NCBI RefSeq assembly: GCF_018130825.1
Contig: NZ_JAFCJS010000002.1
Span: 620,001-684,000 of the forward strand
DNA: 64,000 bases
Source of the DNA: Bradyrhizobium liaoningense
Lineage (GTDB): Bacteria > Pseudomonadota > Alphaproteobacteria > Rhizobiales > Xanthobacteraceae
Direction of reading: 5' to 3'
Part shown: piece by piece, positions 25,593 to 34,045 of the stretch
How positions within the stretch are numbered: position 1 is the stretch's first letter
How the letters are laid out: each line of letters opens with the position of its first letter
Notes under the pieces: generated by a model
Seen by the model: the letters and a program-made list of their open reading frames with translations, nothing else
What the model was told of the DNA's origin: nothing
Databases searched by the model: none
Position numbers and translations under genes: made by a program

Positions 25593-26731
25593 CGGCTGCC
25601 TCCGCTCGAGGTCTGACCGGTGGTAGGCGGCCGCTTGGTCGTCAATTCGTTGAGCGGCAGGAAGGGCACGACACCCTGGCCCGAGGGACCGCCGTCATAG
25701 ACGAGCTTGTCGGCACCGCCGAGCACGCGCTCCATCGTCTCGAGATAGATCCGTTCACGCGTCACGTCGGGCGCCTTCTTGTATTCCTCGTAAACTTTCA
25801 GGAAGCGCGCGCTCTGGCCCTTGGCCTCGGCGATCGCCTGCTCCCTGTAGCCTTCGGCGGCCTGCTGGATCTGCGCCGCACGACCGCGGGCCTGCGGCAC
25901 CACCTGGTTGGCGTAGGTCTGCGCTTCGTTCTGCAACTGCTCGAGATTGGCGCGCGCCGCCTGCACGTCGCGGAACGCGTCGATCACCTGCGCGGGCGGG
26001 TCGACCTTCTGCATCTGCACCTGGGTGACGAGAATGCCGGCGCCATAGCTGTCGAGGGTCCTCTGGATCAGCTCCTGCACGCCCTGCTCAATCGTGTTGC
26101 GGGCGCCGGTCAGGATCGGCTGGATCTGCGAGCGGCCGATCACCTCGCGCATCGCGCTCTCGGCGACTGCCTTCACGGTGCCTTCGGGGTTCTGAATGTT
26201 GAACAGGAAGTCGCCGACGCCGCCGGCATCGGGCTTGATGCGCCACAGCACGGTGAAGTCGACATCGACGATGTTCTCGTCACCGGTGAGCATCAGGCTC
26301 TCTTCCGGCACGTCACGGATGGAGCGGCCGCGCCGCGCCGGATCGTCGATCAGGGTCATGCCGATGGAGGTGGTGTTGACGCGCAGCGCCTTCGGCAGCA
26401 GCACGGTCTCGATCGGATAGGGCAGATGATAATTCAGGCCGGGATCCACGGTGCGGACATGCTTGCCGAACCGCAGCACGACACCGCGCTCTTCGGACTG
26501 CACGCGGAAGAAGCCCGACAGCAGCCAGAATGCGATGATGAGCAGGATGATCAGCGTGATGCCGACGCCGGAGAAATAGCCGCCCGGCATGATCTGCTGA
26601 AGGCGGTCCTGGCCGCGCCGCAGAAGGTCTTCCAGATCCGGCGGTCTCGGCCCGACCGGTTGCGGGCCTGAGCCCCACGGTCCCTTCGGACCCGAGCCCC
26701 ATGGGCCACCGCCCTGATTCTTCCACGGCAT
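25589..26731 (-). CDS. hflK: HflK, FtsH-modulating SPFH protein
   Basis: A 380-residue HflK. It has a Gly/Pro/Trp-rich cytoplasmic N-terminus (WGSGP repeats, residues 1-30), a membrane segment near residues 55-75, the SPFH domain starting at FRVQSEERGVVLRFGK, and a long helical part with AEGYREQAIAEAKG repeats. It is the partner of HflC, with a 4-bp gene overlap. The folA stop is 153 bp upstream, so a promoter for hflKC may lie in that gap. Confidence 0.94.
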   Translation of the reverse strand: MPWKNQGGGPWGSGPKGPWGSGPQPVGPRPPDLEDLLRRGQDRLQQIMPGGYFSGVGITLIILLIIAFWLLSGFFRVQSEERGVVLRFGKHVRTVDPGLNYHLPYPIETVLLPKALRVNTTSIGMTLIDDPARRGRSIRDVPEESLMLTGDENIVDVDFTVLWRIKPDAGGVGDFLFNIQNPEGTVKAVAESAMREVIGRSQIQPILTGARNTIEQGVQELIQRTLDSYGAGILVTQVQMQKVDPPAQVIDAFRDVQAARANLEQLQNEAQTYANQVVPQARGRAAQIQQAAEGYREQAIAEAKGQSARFLKVYEEYKKAPDVTRERIYLETMERVLGGADKLVYDGGPSGQGVVPFLPLNELTTKRPPTTGQTSSGGSR

Positions 26732-26884
26732 TCGACGCTCTCCTCGGCAGGGTGGAATTGCCCCCGCCCGCTTTGTCCGGTCCGGCTTTATAGGGGACAG
26801 GCAGGTCCCTTACAACGCAGCCTTGGCTGCCTTTCGAGCTATGCTCGGGCACGAAAAAGTCAATGTAAACATTGGGGAATGCGG

Positions 26885-27397
26885 TTAATGGGGCGGCCGC
26901 CGACGATATGTCACATAGGAGAAGTCGGCGCTGTCGTCCGGCCCGGCAGGATGACGGATGCGCGCCACCTCATCCCACTCTGCCTTGTCGATGTCGAAAT
27001 GCGTATCGCCCTCGGGTCGCGCATGCACTTCGGTGATTTCGAGGCGATCGGCGCGATCGAGCCATTGCCGAAAGATCTCGGCGCCGCCGATCACCGCGAC
27101 CTCAGTGACCGAACGCCGCAGGGCATCGCCACGCGCAACCGCGTCCGCGTCCGCCGCCGATGTCGTGACGATGGCGCCCGCGGCGCGATAGTCCGCATCG
27201 CGCGTGATGACGATATTGGTGCGGCCCGGCAGGGGACGGCGGGGCAGGGATTCGAAGGTCCTGCGCCCCATGATCACGGGCTTGCCGATCGTCAGCGCCT
27301 TGAAGCGCGCCATGTCCGATTTCAATCGCCACGGGATCGCGTTGCCGGCGCCGATGACGCCGTTCTCCGCGATCGCGACGACAAAGACGATCTCCAT
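26885..27397 (-). CDS. folA: Dihydrofolate reductase
   Basis: A 170-residue DHFR. The N-terminus MEIVFVVAIAENGVIGAGN is followed by AIPWRLKSDMARFK with the substrate-binding acidic residue (D in LKSDM). The NADPH segment GKPVIMGRRTFESLP and the GGAEIF motif come later. ATG at 27397 overlaps the stop of the upstream GNAT gene by one base (TGATG). It regenerates tetrahydrofolate, which ThyA, encoded two genes upstream in the same operon, oxidises to dihydrofolate. Confidence 0.95.
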   Translation of the reverse strand: MEIVFVVAIAENGVIGAGNAIPWRLKSDMARFKALTIGKPVIMGRRTFESLPRRPLPGRTNIVITRDADYRAAGAIVTTSAADADAVARGDALRRSVTEVAVIGGAEIFRQWLDRADRLEITEVHARPEGDTHFDIDKAEWDEVARIRHPAGPDDSADFSYVTYRRRPPH

Positions 27398-27882
27398 CAG
27401 GACGTGCTCCCGGCGAGCTGCCTCAGCGCGGGACCGGTGACGCGGCACAGCGTCCAGTCGTCCATCATCACGGCGCCGAGCGATTTGTAGAATGCGATCG
27501 ACGGCGAGTTCCAGTCGAGCACCGCCCATTGCAGGCGCGACCAGCCGTTCTCGACGCACTCCCTGGCGAGATAAACCAGCAGCGCTTTGCCGAGGCCCCT
27601 GCCCCGATGCGACGGCCGCACATAGAGGTCCTCGAGATAGATGCCGTGGCGGCCGCTGAATGTGGAGAAATTGGCGAACCAGACCGCAAAGCCGACCGGC
27701 TCGCCGTTCCACTCGGCGATCGCGCAATAGAGCTGCGGCCTCGCGCCGAACAGCGCCTGCGCGATGTCAGCCTCGGTCGCCTCGACCTCGTGCGAGAGCT
27801 TTTCGTATTCGGCGAGCTCGCGGATGAAGGCGAGAACGAGACCGGCCTCCCCCGGGCGCGCGCGGCGAATATTCAGTGACAT
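27397..27882 (-). CDS. GNAT-family N-acetyltransferase (diamine acetyltransferase-like)
   Basis: A 161-residue single-domain GNAT. The acetyl-CoA pyrophosphate loop is RPSHRGRGLGKALL near residue 88, preceded by IYLEDLYVR. The pattern ARPGEAGLVLAFIRELAEYEKL at the N-terminus resembles the spermidine/thialysine N-acetyltransferase subgroup. It starts directly after the thyA stop (TAG-ATG, no gap) and overlaps folA by one base, so it is locked into the thymidylate/folate operon. The substrate is unknown; an amine is the family-based guess. Confidence 0.85.
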   Translation of the reverse strand: MSLNIRRARPGEAGLVLAFIRELAEYEKLSHEVEATEADIAQALFGARPQLYCAIAEWNGEPVGFAVWFANFSTFSGRHGIYLEDLYVRPSHRGRGLGKALLVYLARECVENGWSRLQWAVLDWNSPSIAFYKSLGAVMMDDWTLCRVTGPALRQLAGSTS

Positions 27883-28677
27883 CTAGACCGCGACTTCCGC
27901 CTTGATGTGCGGATGCGGATCGTAGCCGACGAGTTCGAAATCCTCGTAACGGAAGGAGAAGATGTCCTTCACATCGGGATTGATCCGCATCACCGGCAGC
28001 GCGCGCGGCGCGCGCGTGAGCTGCAGCCGCGCCTGCTCCAGATGGTTGGAGTAGAGATGGGTGTCGCCGAGCGAGTGCACGAAGTCGCCGGGCTTCAGGC
28101 CGGTGACCTGCGCGACCATCATGGTGAGCAGCGCATAGGATGCGATGTTGAAGGGCACACCGAGGAAGACGTCGGCCGAGCGCTGATAGAGCTGGCACGA
28201 CAGCTTGCCGTTCGCGACATAGAACTGGAACAGCAGGTGGCAGGGCGGCAGCGCCATCTTCTCGACGTCGGCCGGATTCCAGGCAGTGACGATCAGCCGG
28301 CGGGAGTCCGGGGTGCGCTTGATCATGTCGATGACATTGGCGATCTGGTCGATGCTGCGCCCGTCAGCCGTGGGCCAGGACCGCCACTGATGGCCGTACA
28401 CCGGGCCGAGATCACCATTGGCGTCGGCCCACTCGTCCCAGATGGTGACGCCGTTGTCGCGCAGATATTTGATGTTGGTGTCGCCCTTCAGGAACCACAG
28501 CAGCTCGTGCACGATGGCCTTCAGCGGCAGTCGCTTGGTGGTCAGCATCGGGAAGCCGGCCGACAGGTTGAAGCGCATCTGATGGCCGAACACCGACAGC
28601 GTGCCGGTGCCGGTCCGATCGGTCTTCTCGGCGCCGTCTGAAAGAATCCGCTCGAGCAGGTCCTGATATTGGTGCAT
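27883..28677 (-). CDS. thyA: Thymidylate synthase
   Basis: A 264-residue ThyA, the same length as the E. coli enzyme. The catalytic cysteine is in [13 protein letters not shown] near residue 146. The phosphate-binding arginines ([14 protein letters not shown] and [14 protein letters not shown]) and the segment [21 protein letters not shown] are intact. ATG at 28677 is chosen by homology. It methylates dUMP using methylene-tetrahydrofolate. It is the first gene of the thyA-GNAT-folA unit. Confidence 0.97.
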   Translation of the reverse strand: MHQYQDLLERILSDGAEKTDRTGTGTLSVFGHQMRFNLSAGFPMLTTKRLPLKAIVHELLWFLKGDTNIKYLRDNGVTIWDEWADANGDLGPVYGHQWRSWPTADGRSIDQIANVIDMIKRTPDSRRLIVTAWNPADVEKMALPPCHLLFQFYVANGKLSCQLYQRSADVFLGVPFNIASYALLTMMVAQVTGLKPGDFVHSLGDTHLYSNHLEQARLQLTRAPRALPVMRINPDVKDIFSFRYEDFELVGYDPHPHIKAEVAV

Positions 28678-28799
28678 GTACGACTGAGCCTTTGGGAAGG
28701 CGGCGAACTTAACGGCCGCCCCCGCGCTGCGACAGCAGCGATTCGCTGCTCCCACAGATTATACCCGGAAAAGGTGAGCGTTCCCGCGGCAAACGACAA

Positions 28800-28823
28800 G
28801 GGGCGGAACTCGCGTCCCGCCCC
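28800..28823 (-). terminator. Possible terminator hairpin after tctC
   Basis: GGGGCGG (28800-28806) pairs with CCGCCCC (28817-28823) around a 10-nt loop, 25 bp after the tctC stop. Downstream on the minus strand is only UUGUCGUUUG, a weak U-tract, so termination may be partial. Confidence 0.5.
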
Positions 28824-28848
28824 TCGCCTATCGGCTTGAAAATACTGC

Positions 28849-29832
28849 TTAAGTTGCCGGCTTGAGCACCGGGGTCCACTTCGCGATCTCGTTCTTGACC
28901 AGAGCGGCCAAGGCCTCCGGCGTCCGGTCCTTGGGCGCCGGGATGACGCTGCCGAGCTCGAGCAGGCGCTTCTTCACGGTCTCGTCGTCGAGTGCCTTGA
29001 GGGCGGCCGCGTTCAGGCTTGCAATGATCGCGAGCGAAGTTCCCTTGGGCGCGAACATCGCGTTCCAGGCCTGGGCCTGGAACGCAGGCAGGCCCGCTTC
29101 CGTGGTGGTCGGCACGTTCGGCAGCGACGGATTGCGCTCCGGCGTTGCGATCGCATAGGCCTTGATGGTGCCGGCGTTGATCTGCGGCACGGCGTTGACG
29201 ATCTGATCGCACATGTAGTCGACCTGCCCCCCTACCAACGCATTCATCGCGGGGCCGGTGCCGTTGAAGGGCACGCCGACCGGCTTGACGTCGAGGATGG
29301 AGTGCAAGAGCTCGCAAGAGACGTGCGAGACCGAGCCGACGCCGGCATGCGCCGCGTTCACCTTCTCGGCATTGGCCTTCACGTAAGCGACGAACTCCTT
29401 GAGGTCCTTCGGCGGAAAGTCCTTGCGCGCGAGGATCAGGATCGGCGTGCCCGCGAGCAGCGCGATCGGCTCGAAATCCTTCTCGGGATGATAGGCGAGC
29501 TTCGGATAGAGCGGCACGGACGCCGCATGCGTGCCCATATGCCCGGTGATGAGCGTATAGCCGTCATTGGCAGCCCGCGCCGCACGCGTGGTCGCGGTGG
29601 TGCCGCCGGCCCCGACCACGTTTTCGATGATGATGCTCTGGCCGAGCGTCTGCGCCATGTGCGCGGTGACGATGCGCGAGATGACATCGGTCGGGCCGCC
29701 CGCTGCGAACGGCACGATCATGGTGATGCTGCGCGTCGGATAGGTCTGCGCCTTCGCAGGTGCAACAAAGGCGCACAGTGAAGCGAGCGCGGCGGCACAG
29801 GCGCCCGTAGCAAGCGCGCGAATGGAAGTCAT
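28849..29832 (-). CDS. tctC: Tripartite tricarboxylate transporter substrate-binding protein
   Basis: A 327-residue Bug/TctC-family periplasmic binding protein. The signal peptide ends near residue 28 (PAKAQT). The typical opening YPTRSITMIVPFAAGGPTDV follows, with the DMMA-equivalent region GTGPAMNALVGGQVDYMCD later. ATG at 29832 gives a proper signal peptide. It lies downstream of tctB and tctA on the same strand but behind a strong hairpin terminator. Family ligands are mainly carboxylates (citrate, aromatic acids, dicarboxylates); the ligand here is unknown. Confidence 0.88.
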   Translation of the reverse strand: MTSIRALATGACAAALASLCAFVAPAKAQTYPTRSITMIVPFAAGGPTDVISRIVTAHMAQTLGQSIIIENVVGAGGTTATTRAARAANDGYTLITGHMGTHAASVPLYPKLAYHPEKDFEPIALLAGTPILILARKDFPPKDLKEFVAYVKANAEKVNAAHAGVGSVSHVSCELLHSILDVKPVGVPFNGTGPAMNALVGGQVDYMCDQIVNAVPQINAGTIKAYAIATPERNPSLPNVPTTTEAGLPAFQAQAWNAMFAPKGTSLAIIASLNAAALKALDDETVKKRLLELGSVIPAPKDRTPEALAALVKNEIAKWTPVLKPAT

Positions 29833-29855
29833 GTCGTTTCCCCGGGGCACAAACA

Positions 29856-29884
29856 AAAATGCCGGCCACAAGGGCCGGCATTTT
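29856..29884 (-). terminator. Strong intrinsic terminator between tctA and tctC
   Basis: AAAATGCCGGCC (29856-29867) and GGCCGGCATTTT (29873-29884) form a perfect 12-bp stem with a 5-nt loop. A-rich flanks give a U-tract on the minus strand and a shorter one on the plus strand. It lies after the tctA stop and 24 bp before the tctC start. Confidence 0.85.
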
Positions 29885-29955
29885 CATGTCACGAAGGCAT
29901 CACACACGTCGATTCGACTTCCGAATGCGGCGTGCCGACGCAGGGAACGGCGTCG

Positions 29956-31473
29956 TCAGTTCTCAGACTCGGTGAACACCTCGTCGCGCTTGGCACGCAG
30001 CGCAGGCAGCACCGTGAGCAGCAGAAGACCGAACGAGATCGCCAGCAGCACCGCCGACAACGGCCGCGTCAGGAACACGCTCCAGTCGCCGCGCGAGATC
30101 AGCAGCGCACGGCGCAGGTTCTCCTCCATCAGCGGTCCGAGCACCATACCGAGCAGCAGCGGCGCCGGCTCGAAATCGTGCTTGATCAGCCAATAGCCGA
30201 CGAGCCCGAACACGCCGGCGAGGATGACGTCGACCGGCGCGTTGTTCACCGAGTAGATGCCGATCGCGCAAAAGATCACGATCGAGGGGAACATCAGCCG
30301 GTAAGGCACGCGCAGCAGGCGGACCCAGATTCCGACCAGCGGCAGGTTGATGATGATCAGCATCAGGTTGCCGATCCACATCGAGGCGATCATGCCCCAG
30401 ACGAGATCCGGCTGCTTCTGCATCACCTGCGGACCCGGCACGATGCCATGGATGGTCATCGCGCCCACCATCAGCGCCATCACCGCGTTCGGCGGGATGC
30501 CGAGGGTGAGCAGCGGGATGAAGGAGGTCTGCGCCGCAGCGTTGTTGGCGCTTTCCGGCGCCGCCACGCCTTCGATCGCGCCACGGCCGAACCGCTTCGG
30601 ATCCTTCGCGAGCTTCTTCTCGAGCGTATAGGCCGCAAACGAGGCGATCACCGCGCCGCCGCCCGGCAGAATGCCGAGGATCGAGCCGAGCACCGTGCCG
30701 CGCAGGATCGGCGGCGTCGAGTCGGCCAGATCCTTCCTGGTCGGCATCAGGCCGGTGATCTTCTGCTGCACGAGGTCGCGGTTCATCTCGGCGCCGGCGT
30801 CGAGATTGCGGATGATCTCGGCGAAGCCGAACACACCCATCGCCACCGTCGCAAAGCCGAGACCGTCGGCGAGCTCCGGAATATTGAAGGCCATGCGCGA
30901 GGCGCCGGTCTCGATGTCGGAGCCGACCATCGACAGCAGCAGGCCGAACACGATCATCGCGATCGCCTTCAGCACCGAGCCCTTGGCCAGCACCACCGCG
31001 AAGATCAGGCCGAGCACCATCAGCGAGAAATATTCGGCCGGGCCGAACGCCAGCGCGAGCTTTGTGAGCGGCGCGCCGAGGACGGCGATCAAGATAGTTG
31101 CGACGCAGCCGGCGAAGAAGGAGCCGATCGCCGCGATGGCCAGCGCCGGACCGGCGCGGCCCTGCTTGGCCATCTGGTGACCGTCGATGGCGGTGACGAC
31201 CGATGTCGCCTCACCGGGAATATTGACCAGGATCGACGTGGTCGAGCCGCCATATTGCGCGCCGTAATAGATGCCGGCGAGCATGATCAGCGCGCCAACC
31301 GGCGGCAGACCAAAGGTGATCGGCAGCAGCATCGCGACCGTCGCGATGGTGCCGATACCAGGGAGAACACCGACCAGCGTGCCAACGAGGGCACCGATCA
31401 GGCACATCAGCAGATTGATGGGAGAGAGCGCGACGGCGAAGCCGTGAGCGAGGTTGGCAAAAATATCCATCAC
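29956..31473 (-). CDS. tctA: Tripartite tricarboxylate transporter large membrane subunit
   Basis: A 505-residue protein with about eleven to twelve membrane segments. It contains the TctA signature region GTLVGVLPGIGTIATVAMLLP near residue 35 and a matching GILPGGGAVIASFAAY segment in the second half. This reflects the internal duplication of the family. It carries the solute through the inner membrane using the ion gradient, with TctB as small subunit and TctC as periplasmic receptor. It starts 4 bp after the tctB stop. Confidence 0.92.
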   Translation of the reverse strand: MMDIFANLAHGFAVALSPINLLMCLIGALVGTLVGVLPGIGTIATVAMLLPITFGLPPVGALIMLAGIYYGAQYGGSTTSILVNIPGEATSVVTAIDGHQMAKQGRAGPALAIAAIGSFFAGCVATILIAVLGAPLTKLALAFGPAEYFSLMVLGLIFAVVLAKGSVLKAIAMIVFGLLLSMVGSDIETGASRMAFNIPELADGLGFATVAMGVFGFAEIIRNLDAGAEMNRDLVQQKITGLMPTRKDLADSTPPILRGTVLGSILGILPGGGAVIASFAAYTLEKKLAKDPKRFGRGAIEGVAAPESANNAAAQTSFIPLLTLGIPPNAVMALMVGAMTIHGIVPGPQVMQKQPDLVWGMIASMWIGNLMLIIINLPLVGIWVRLLRVPYRLMFPSIVIFCAIGIYSVNNAPVDVILAGVFGLVGYWLIKHDFEPAPLLLGMVLGPLMEENLRRALLISRGDWSVFLTRPLSAVLLAISFGLLLLTVLPALRAKRDEVFTESEN

Positions 31474-31477
31474 GCCC

Positions 31478-32239
31478 TCACTGGATCAGGAAACGCGGAA
31501 ACATCGGCATCGGCAGCCCGAGCACGTAGGGGAACAGGATCGCGCAGCCGAGCGTCAGGCAGGCGCCGACGATGGCAGCCTCCAGCCAGCGCGTCTCATG
31601 CGACCCTGTCGCCGCGATCATGAAGCTCGCGAAGGCCGTGACCACGAGGCCGAGCGGCCGGATCGCCAACGCGAAGAACAGGATCGCGACCATCACGAAC
31701 AACGGCCCGCGCCACGAATAATGCGCCATCGACGGCCCGTCGGCCAGAAGGCCGGTCAGGGCGATGCCGGCGGACAGCGCGACCAGAAGCCCGCCGAACA
31801 TCCGCGGCGCGGTGCCCGCGCCGAAGGAGAAGCCGCGCATGCCCTGCAAATCGCTCGACGCCCACAGCGCGAACAAGGCGACCGCCATCAGAATGACGCC
31901 GCCGACATAGTCCTGCGCCGACCGGATGGTCATGAACAGCGTGACGATCGCCACCGCAAGGATCGGATAGGAATAGATCAGCGCCAGCAACACATCGGAG
32001 GACGCCTTCTTGGTCTCACCGCCGGCCGCTCCGATCAGGACCGCGGGAGCGCCGGCGACCAGCGCGGTGGCGTGGCTGATCAGGACGGTGGCCGGGCCAC
32101 GTCCCGCGCCCCAGCCGAAGATGGTCCCGATCGACCAGATGAATTCGAAGATCTGCGGCGCTATCGCCAGCAGGCAGAAACCGATCACCACCTTGGTGTT
32201 TCGGGTGGCCGTCGCTGAGTGGCCCATCGTCTCGGCCAT
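31478..32239 (-). CDS. tctB: Tripartite tricarboxylate transporter small membrane subunit
   Basis: A 253-residue membrane protein, longer than the roughly 150-residue TctB of the first described system. About seven hydrophobic segments are visible, with a four-segment TctB-like domain in the second half (SAGIALTGLLADGP onward). It is the first gene in the order B-A-C on the minus strand. The N-terminal extension has its own membrane segments with no assigned role. Confidence 0.82.
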   Translation of the reverse strand: MAETMGHSATATRNTKVVIGFCLLAIAPQIFEFIWSIGTIFGWGAGRGPATVLISHATALVAGAPAVLIGAAGGETKKASSDVLLALIYSYPILAVAIVTLFMTIRSAQDYVGGVILMAVALFALWASSDLQGMRGFSFGAGTAPRMFGGLLVALSAGIALTGLLADGPSMAHYSWRGPLFVMVAILFFALAIRPLGLVVTAFASFMIAATGSHETRWLEAAIVGACLTLGCAILFPYVLGLPMPMFPRFLIQ

Positions 32240-32335
32240 GCATGTCTCCTCCGCGACCCGTAAGTCACGAGCACTGTTGTTCTAAATCGGCTTGAAAGGG
32301 ATCCCCTGGGCCGCAGCACTGCCTAGCGATTTTCA

Positions 32336-32866
32336 TCACACAATGCCAGCAAAACCCAACAGGCCCCCGGCGAGCAGAAGCCAGAGGGGATTGATGCGCG
32401 AGACCGATGCGATCACCGCAACCATCGCGGTCAGAAGCACTGCAGCAATCGTCCGGTCGGTCGACTGGGCCAGGATCAGGGCACTCGCCGCCATCAATCC
32501 GATCGAGAGCGGAACCAGTGCAGCCTGGATCAGGGCCGGCCAGCGCGACTGGCTGGGCCGGTTGAGGAGACGGCTGACATAATAGGCAACCAGCGCGGTC
32601 GGCAGGCACATCGCCAGCGTGGCCGCGAGCGCACCGAGGATGCCGGCGACGGCGTAGCCGATTAACGTCACGATAAGCACGTTCGGACCTGGCGAGAGCT
32701 GCGCGATCGCATAGGCATCGGCGAACTGCTTGTCGGTCATCCAGTGATGCACGTCGACCGCGATGCGGTGCATCTCGGGCACCGCCGCGGCGGCGCCGCC
32801 GACCGCGAACAGCGACATCAGGCCGAAGGTCGAGATCAGCGCCCAGACCGGGTTCTCGGTGTTCAC
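32336..32866 (-). CDS. chrA: Chromate transporter, C-terminal-type half (short-chain CHR)
   Basis: A 176-residue membrane protein with about five hydrophobic segments and the CHR motif LSPGPNVLIVTLIGYAVAG. Its ATG overlaps the stop of the preceding CHR gene by 4 bp. The two together correspond to the two halves of the long-chain chromate transporter ChrA, here as separate chains of the short-chain paired type. Proven members export chromate; the natural substrate of short-chain pairs in rhizobia is not settled. Confidence 0.82.
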   Translation of the reverse strand: MNTENPVWALISTFGLMSLFAVGGAAAAVPEMHRIAVDVHHWMTDKQFADAYAIAQLSPGPNVLIVTLIGYAVAGILGALAATLAMCLPTALVAYYVSRLLNRPSQSRWPALIQAALVPLSIGLMAASALILAQSTDRTIAAVLLTAMVAVIASVSRINPLWLLLAGGLLGFAGIV

Positions 32867-33468
32867 GCTGCTACTTTCCGCCGCAGGAGGAAGGTGGCGC
32901 CGATGCTCACGGGGATCGCGACCAGGAGCACGGCCTGAAGCGGCAGGCGAAGCACGCCGATGGCGAGGAAGACACCGAGCATCAGGATCAGCGCGACCGC
33001 CTCCATCCGCTTCAGGAGCGGCATCATCATGCGAAAGACCACCGCGATCAGGAGGCCGACTGCGGCGCAGGAGATGCCCGCGAGAATGCGACGCAGCACC
33101 TCGAGGTCGCCGAACCGGGCGTAGGCGATCGCGAGCACGGTCATGATCAGCGTCGGCGGCAGCAGCAGCCCGGCAAAAGCGGCGACACCTCCGGCGATCC
33201 CGCGTAGGCGCGCGCCAAAGACCATCGACAGATTGACTATGTTGGGGCCGGGCAGGAAATGGCAGAGCGCAAAAGTCTCGTTGAACTCGTCGGCCGTCAT
33301 CCAGCGGTGCTGCTCGACGATCGCCCGCCGCGCAAACACCAGGACCCCGCCGAAACCCGCCAGCGACATCCGGGCGAAGGCCACAAACAGTCCGGTCAGG
33401 CTGGGCGGGGCGGCAAGCGAGGCTGGCTGGTCCGGCTCTTGGGCGGCCGGTACTGAATCGGTGGACAT
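32863..33468 (-). CDS. chrA: Chromate transporter, N-terminal-type half (short-chain CHR)
   Basis: A 201-residue membrane protein. After a Pro-rich N-terminus, the CHR features FARMSLAGFGGVLVFARRAIVEQ and the CHFLPGPNIVNLSMVFGARL motif appear, with about five membrane segments. It is translated first and is coupled by a 4-bp overlap to the second half. The pair probably forms an antiparallel heterodimeric transporter. Its upstream region adjoins the tmRNA promoter region. Confidence 0.82.
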   Translation of the reverse strand: MSTDSVPAAQEPDQPASLAAPPSLTGLFVAFARMSLAGFGGVLVFARRAIVEQHRWMTADEFNETFALCHFLPGPNIVNLSMVFGARLRGIAGGVAAFAGLLLPPTLIMTVLAIAYARFGDLEVLRRILAGISCAAVGLLIAVVFRMMMPLLKRMEAVALILMLGVFLAIGVLRLPLQAVLLVAIPVSIGATFLLRRKVAA

Positions 33469-33562
33469 CTCAGGAGCTTAGAACGGGGGCCACGGCGCGG
33501 CCAAGATCGGACCTGCAGCGATCCGGAAGCTATCCAAAAGGAACAGCACATCGCTGCTCGAA

Positions 33563-33930
33563 ACCTCTGTTTTTTGAAACCTTTGCCCCCTATATTGGAG
33601 GTGCCGGTTCGCCGGCTATGGAAATAAACGGTCGTCGTAATAAACCATTCGGACCCGGGGGCGGTACCCGGCGCCTCCACCAAAGCCCACCATCGGGCTA
33701 GCCTGGAAAGCGGGCTTTGGCGGGGGCGAAATAGGATCGACGAGGGCGTAAAGGGCGTGCTTTTTCCCGGTATTGTTCCGCCGTTATCGGGCTACTGCAA
33801 TAGTTGCCAACGACAACTTTGCTCCGGTTGCTCAGGCTGCGTAACGCAGTTTGAAAGACCACTCTAAAGTCCTAGCGGGTTAAGCTCCGCTAGGCGGGGT
33901 TCGGAGGCACCTGGCAACAGAAGCCTCCAC
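33563..33930 (+). ncRNA. ssrA: tmRNA, circularly permuted two-piece alphaproteobacterial form
   Basis: The acceptor part comes first and ends CGCCTCCACCA at 33682. The coding part begins GGGGGCG at 33722. These two 7-nt strands pair as the acceptor stem (one G-U), and GAAATAGGATCGACG follows as expected for a tmRNA 5' domain. A T-stem CCGGG/CCCGG with a 7-nt loop precedes the acceptor strand. The discarded linker (33683-33721) contains a 7-bp stem AAAGCCC/GGGCTTT. A tag frame at 33806-33844 encodes ANDNFAPVAQAA and TAA. The role is rescue of stalled ribosomes and tagging for proteolysis. The outer ends are approximate. Confidence 0.93.
33806..33844 (+). other. tmRNA proteolysis-tag reading frame
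   Basis: GCC at 33806 to TAA at 33842-33844 encodes ANDNFAPVAQAA. The first tag alanine comes from the tmRNA itself in the mechanism; the C-terminal AA end is what ClpXP-type proteases recognise, and the N-terminal part is where SspB binds. The tag matches what is expected for Bradyrhizobium. Confidence 0.92.
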
Positions 33931-34045
33931 TTGCCTTCTATTTCCTCCCCGGCGGGGACTCCTGCTGACCCGTCAGGCGCGGTACTATTGCGGCTTGGCG
34001 AGTCGGGCCGGCAGGGCCCAACTCCTGGAATGCAACAGGACCACC

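Noticed and set aside
29932..31623. Plus-strand open frame opposite tctA
   Set aside because: Composition dominated by Arg, His, Asp and Gln with no family; the opposite strand encodes a clear TctA.
33563..33930. tRNA gene in the region ending CCACCA
   Set aside because: The CCA belongs to the acceptor piece of the permuted tmRNA; there is no anticodon arm.
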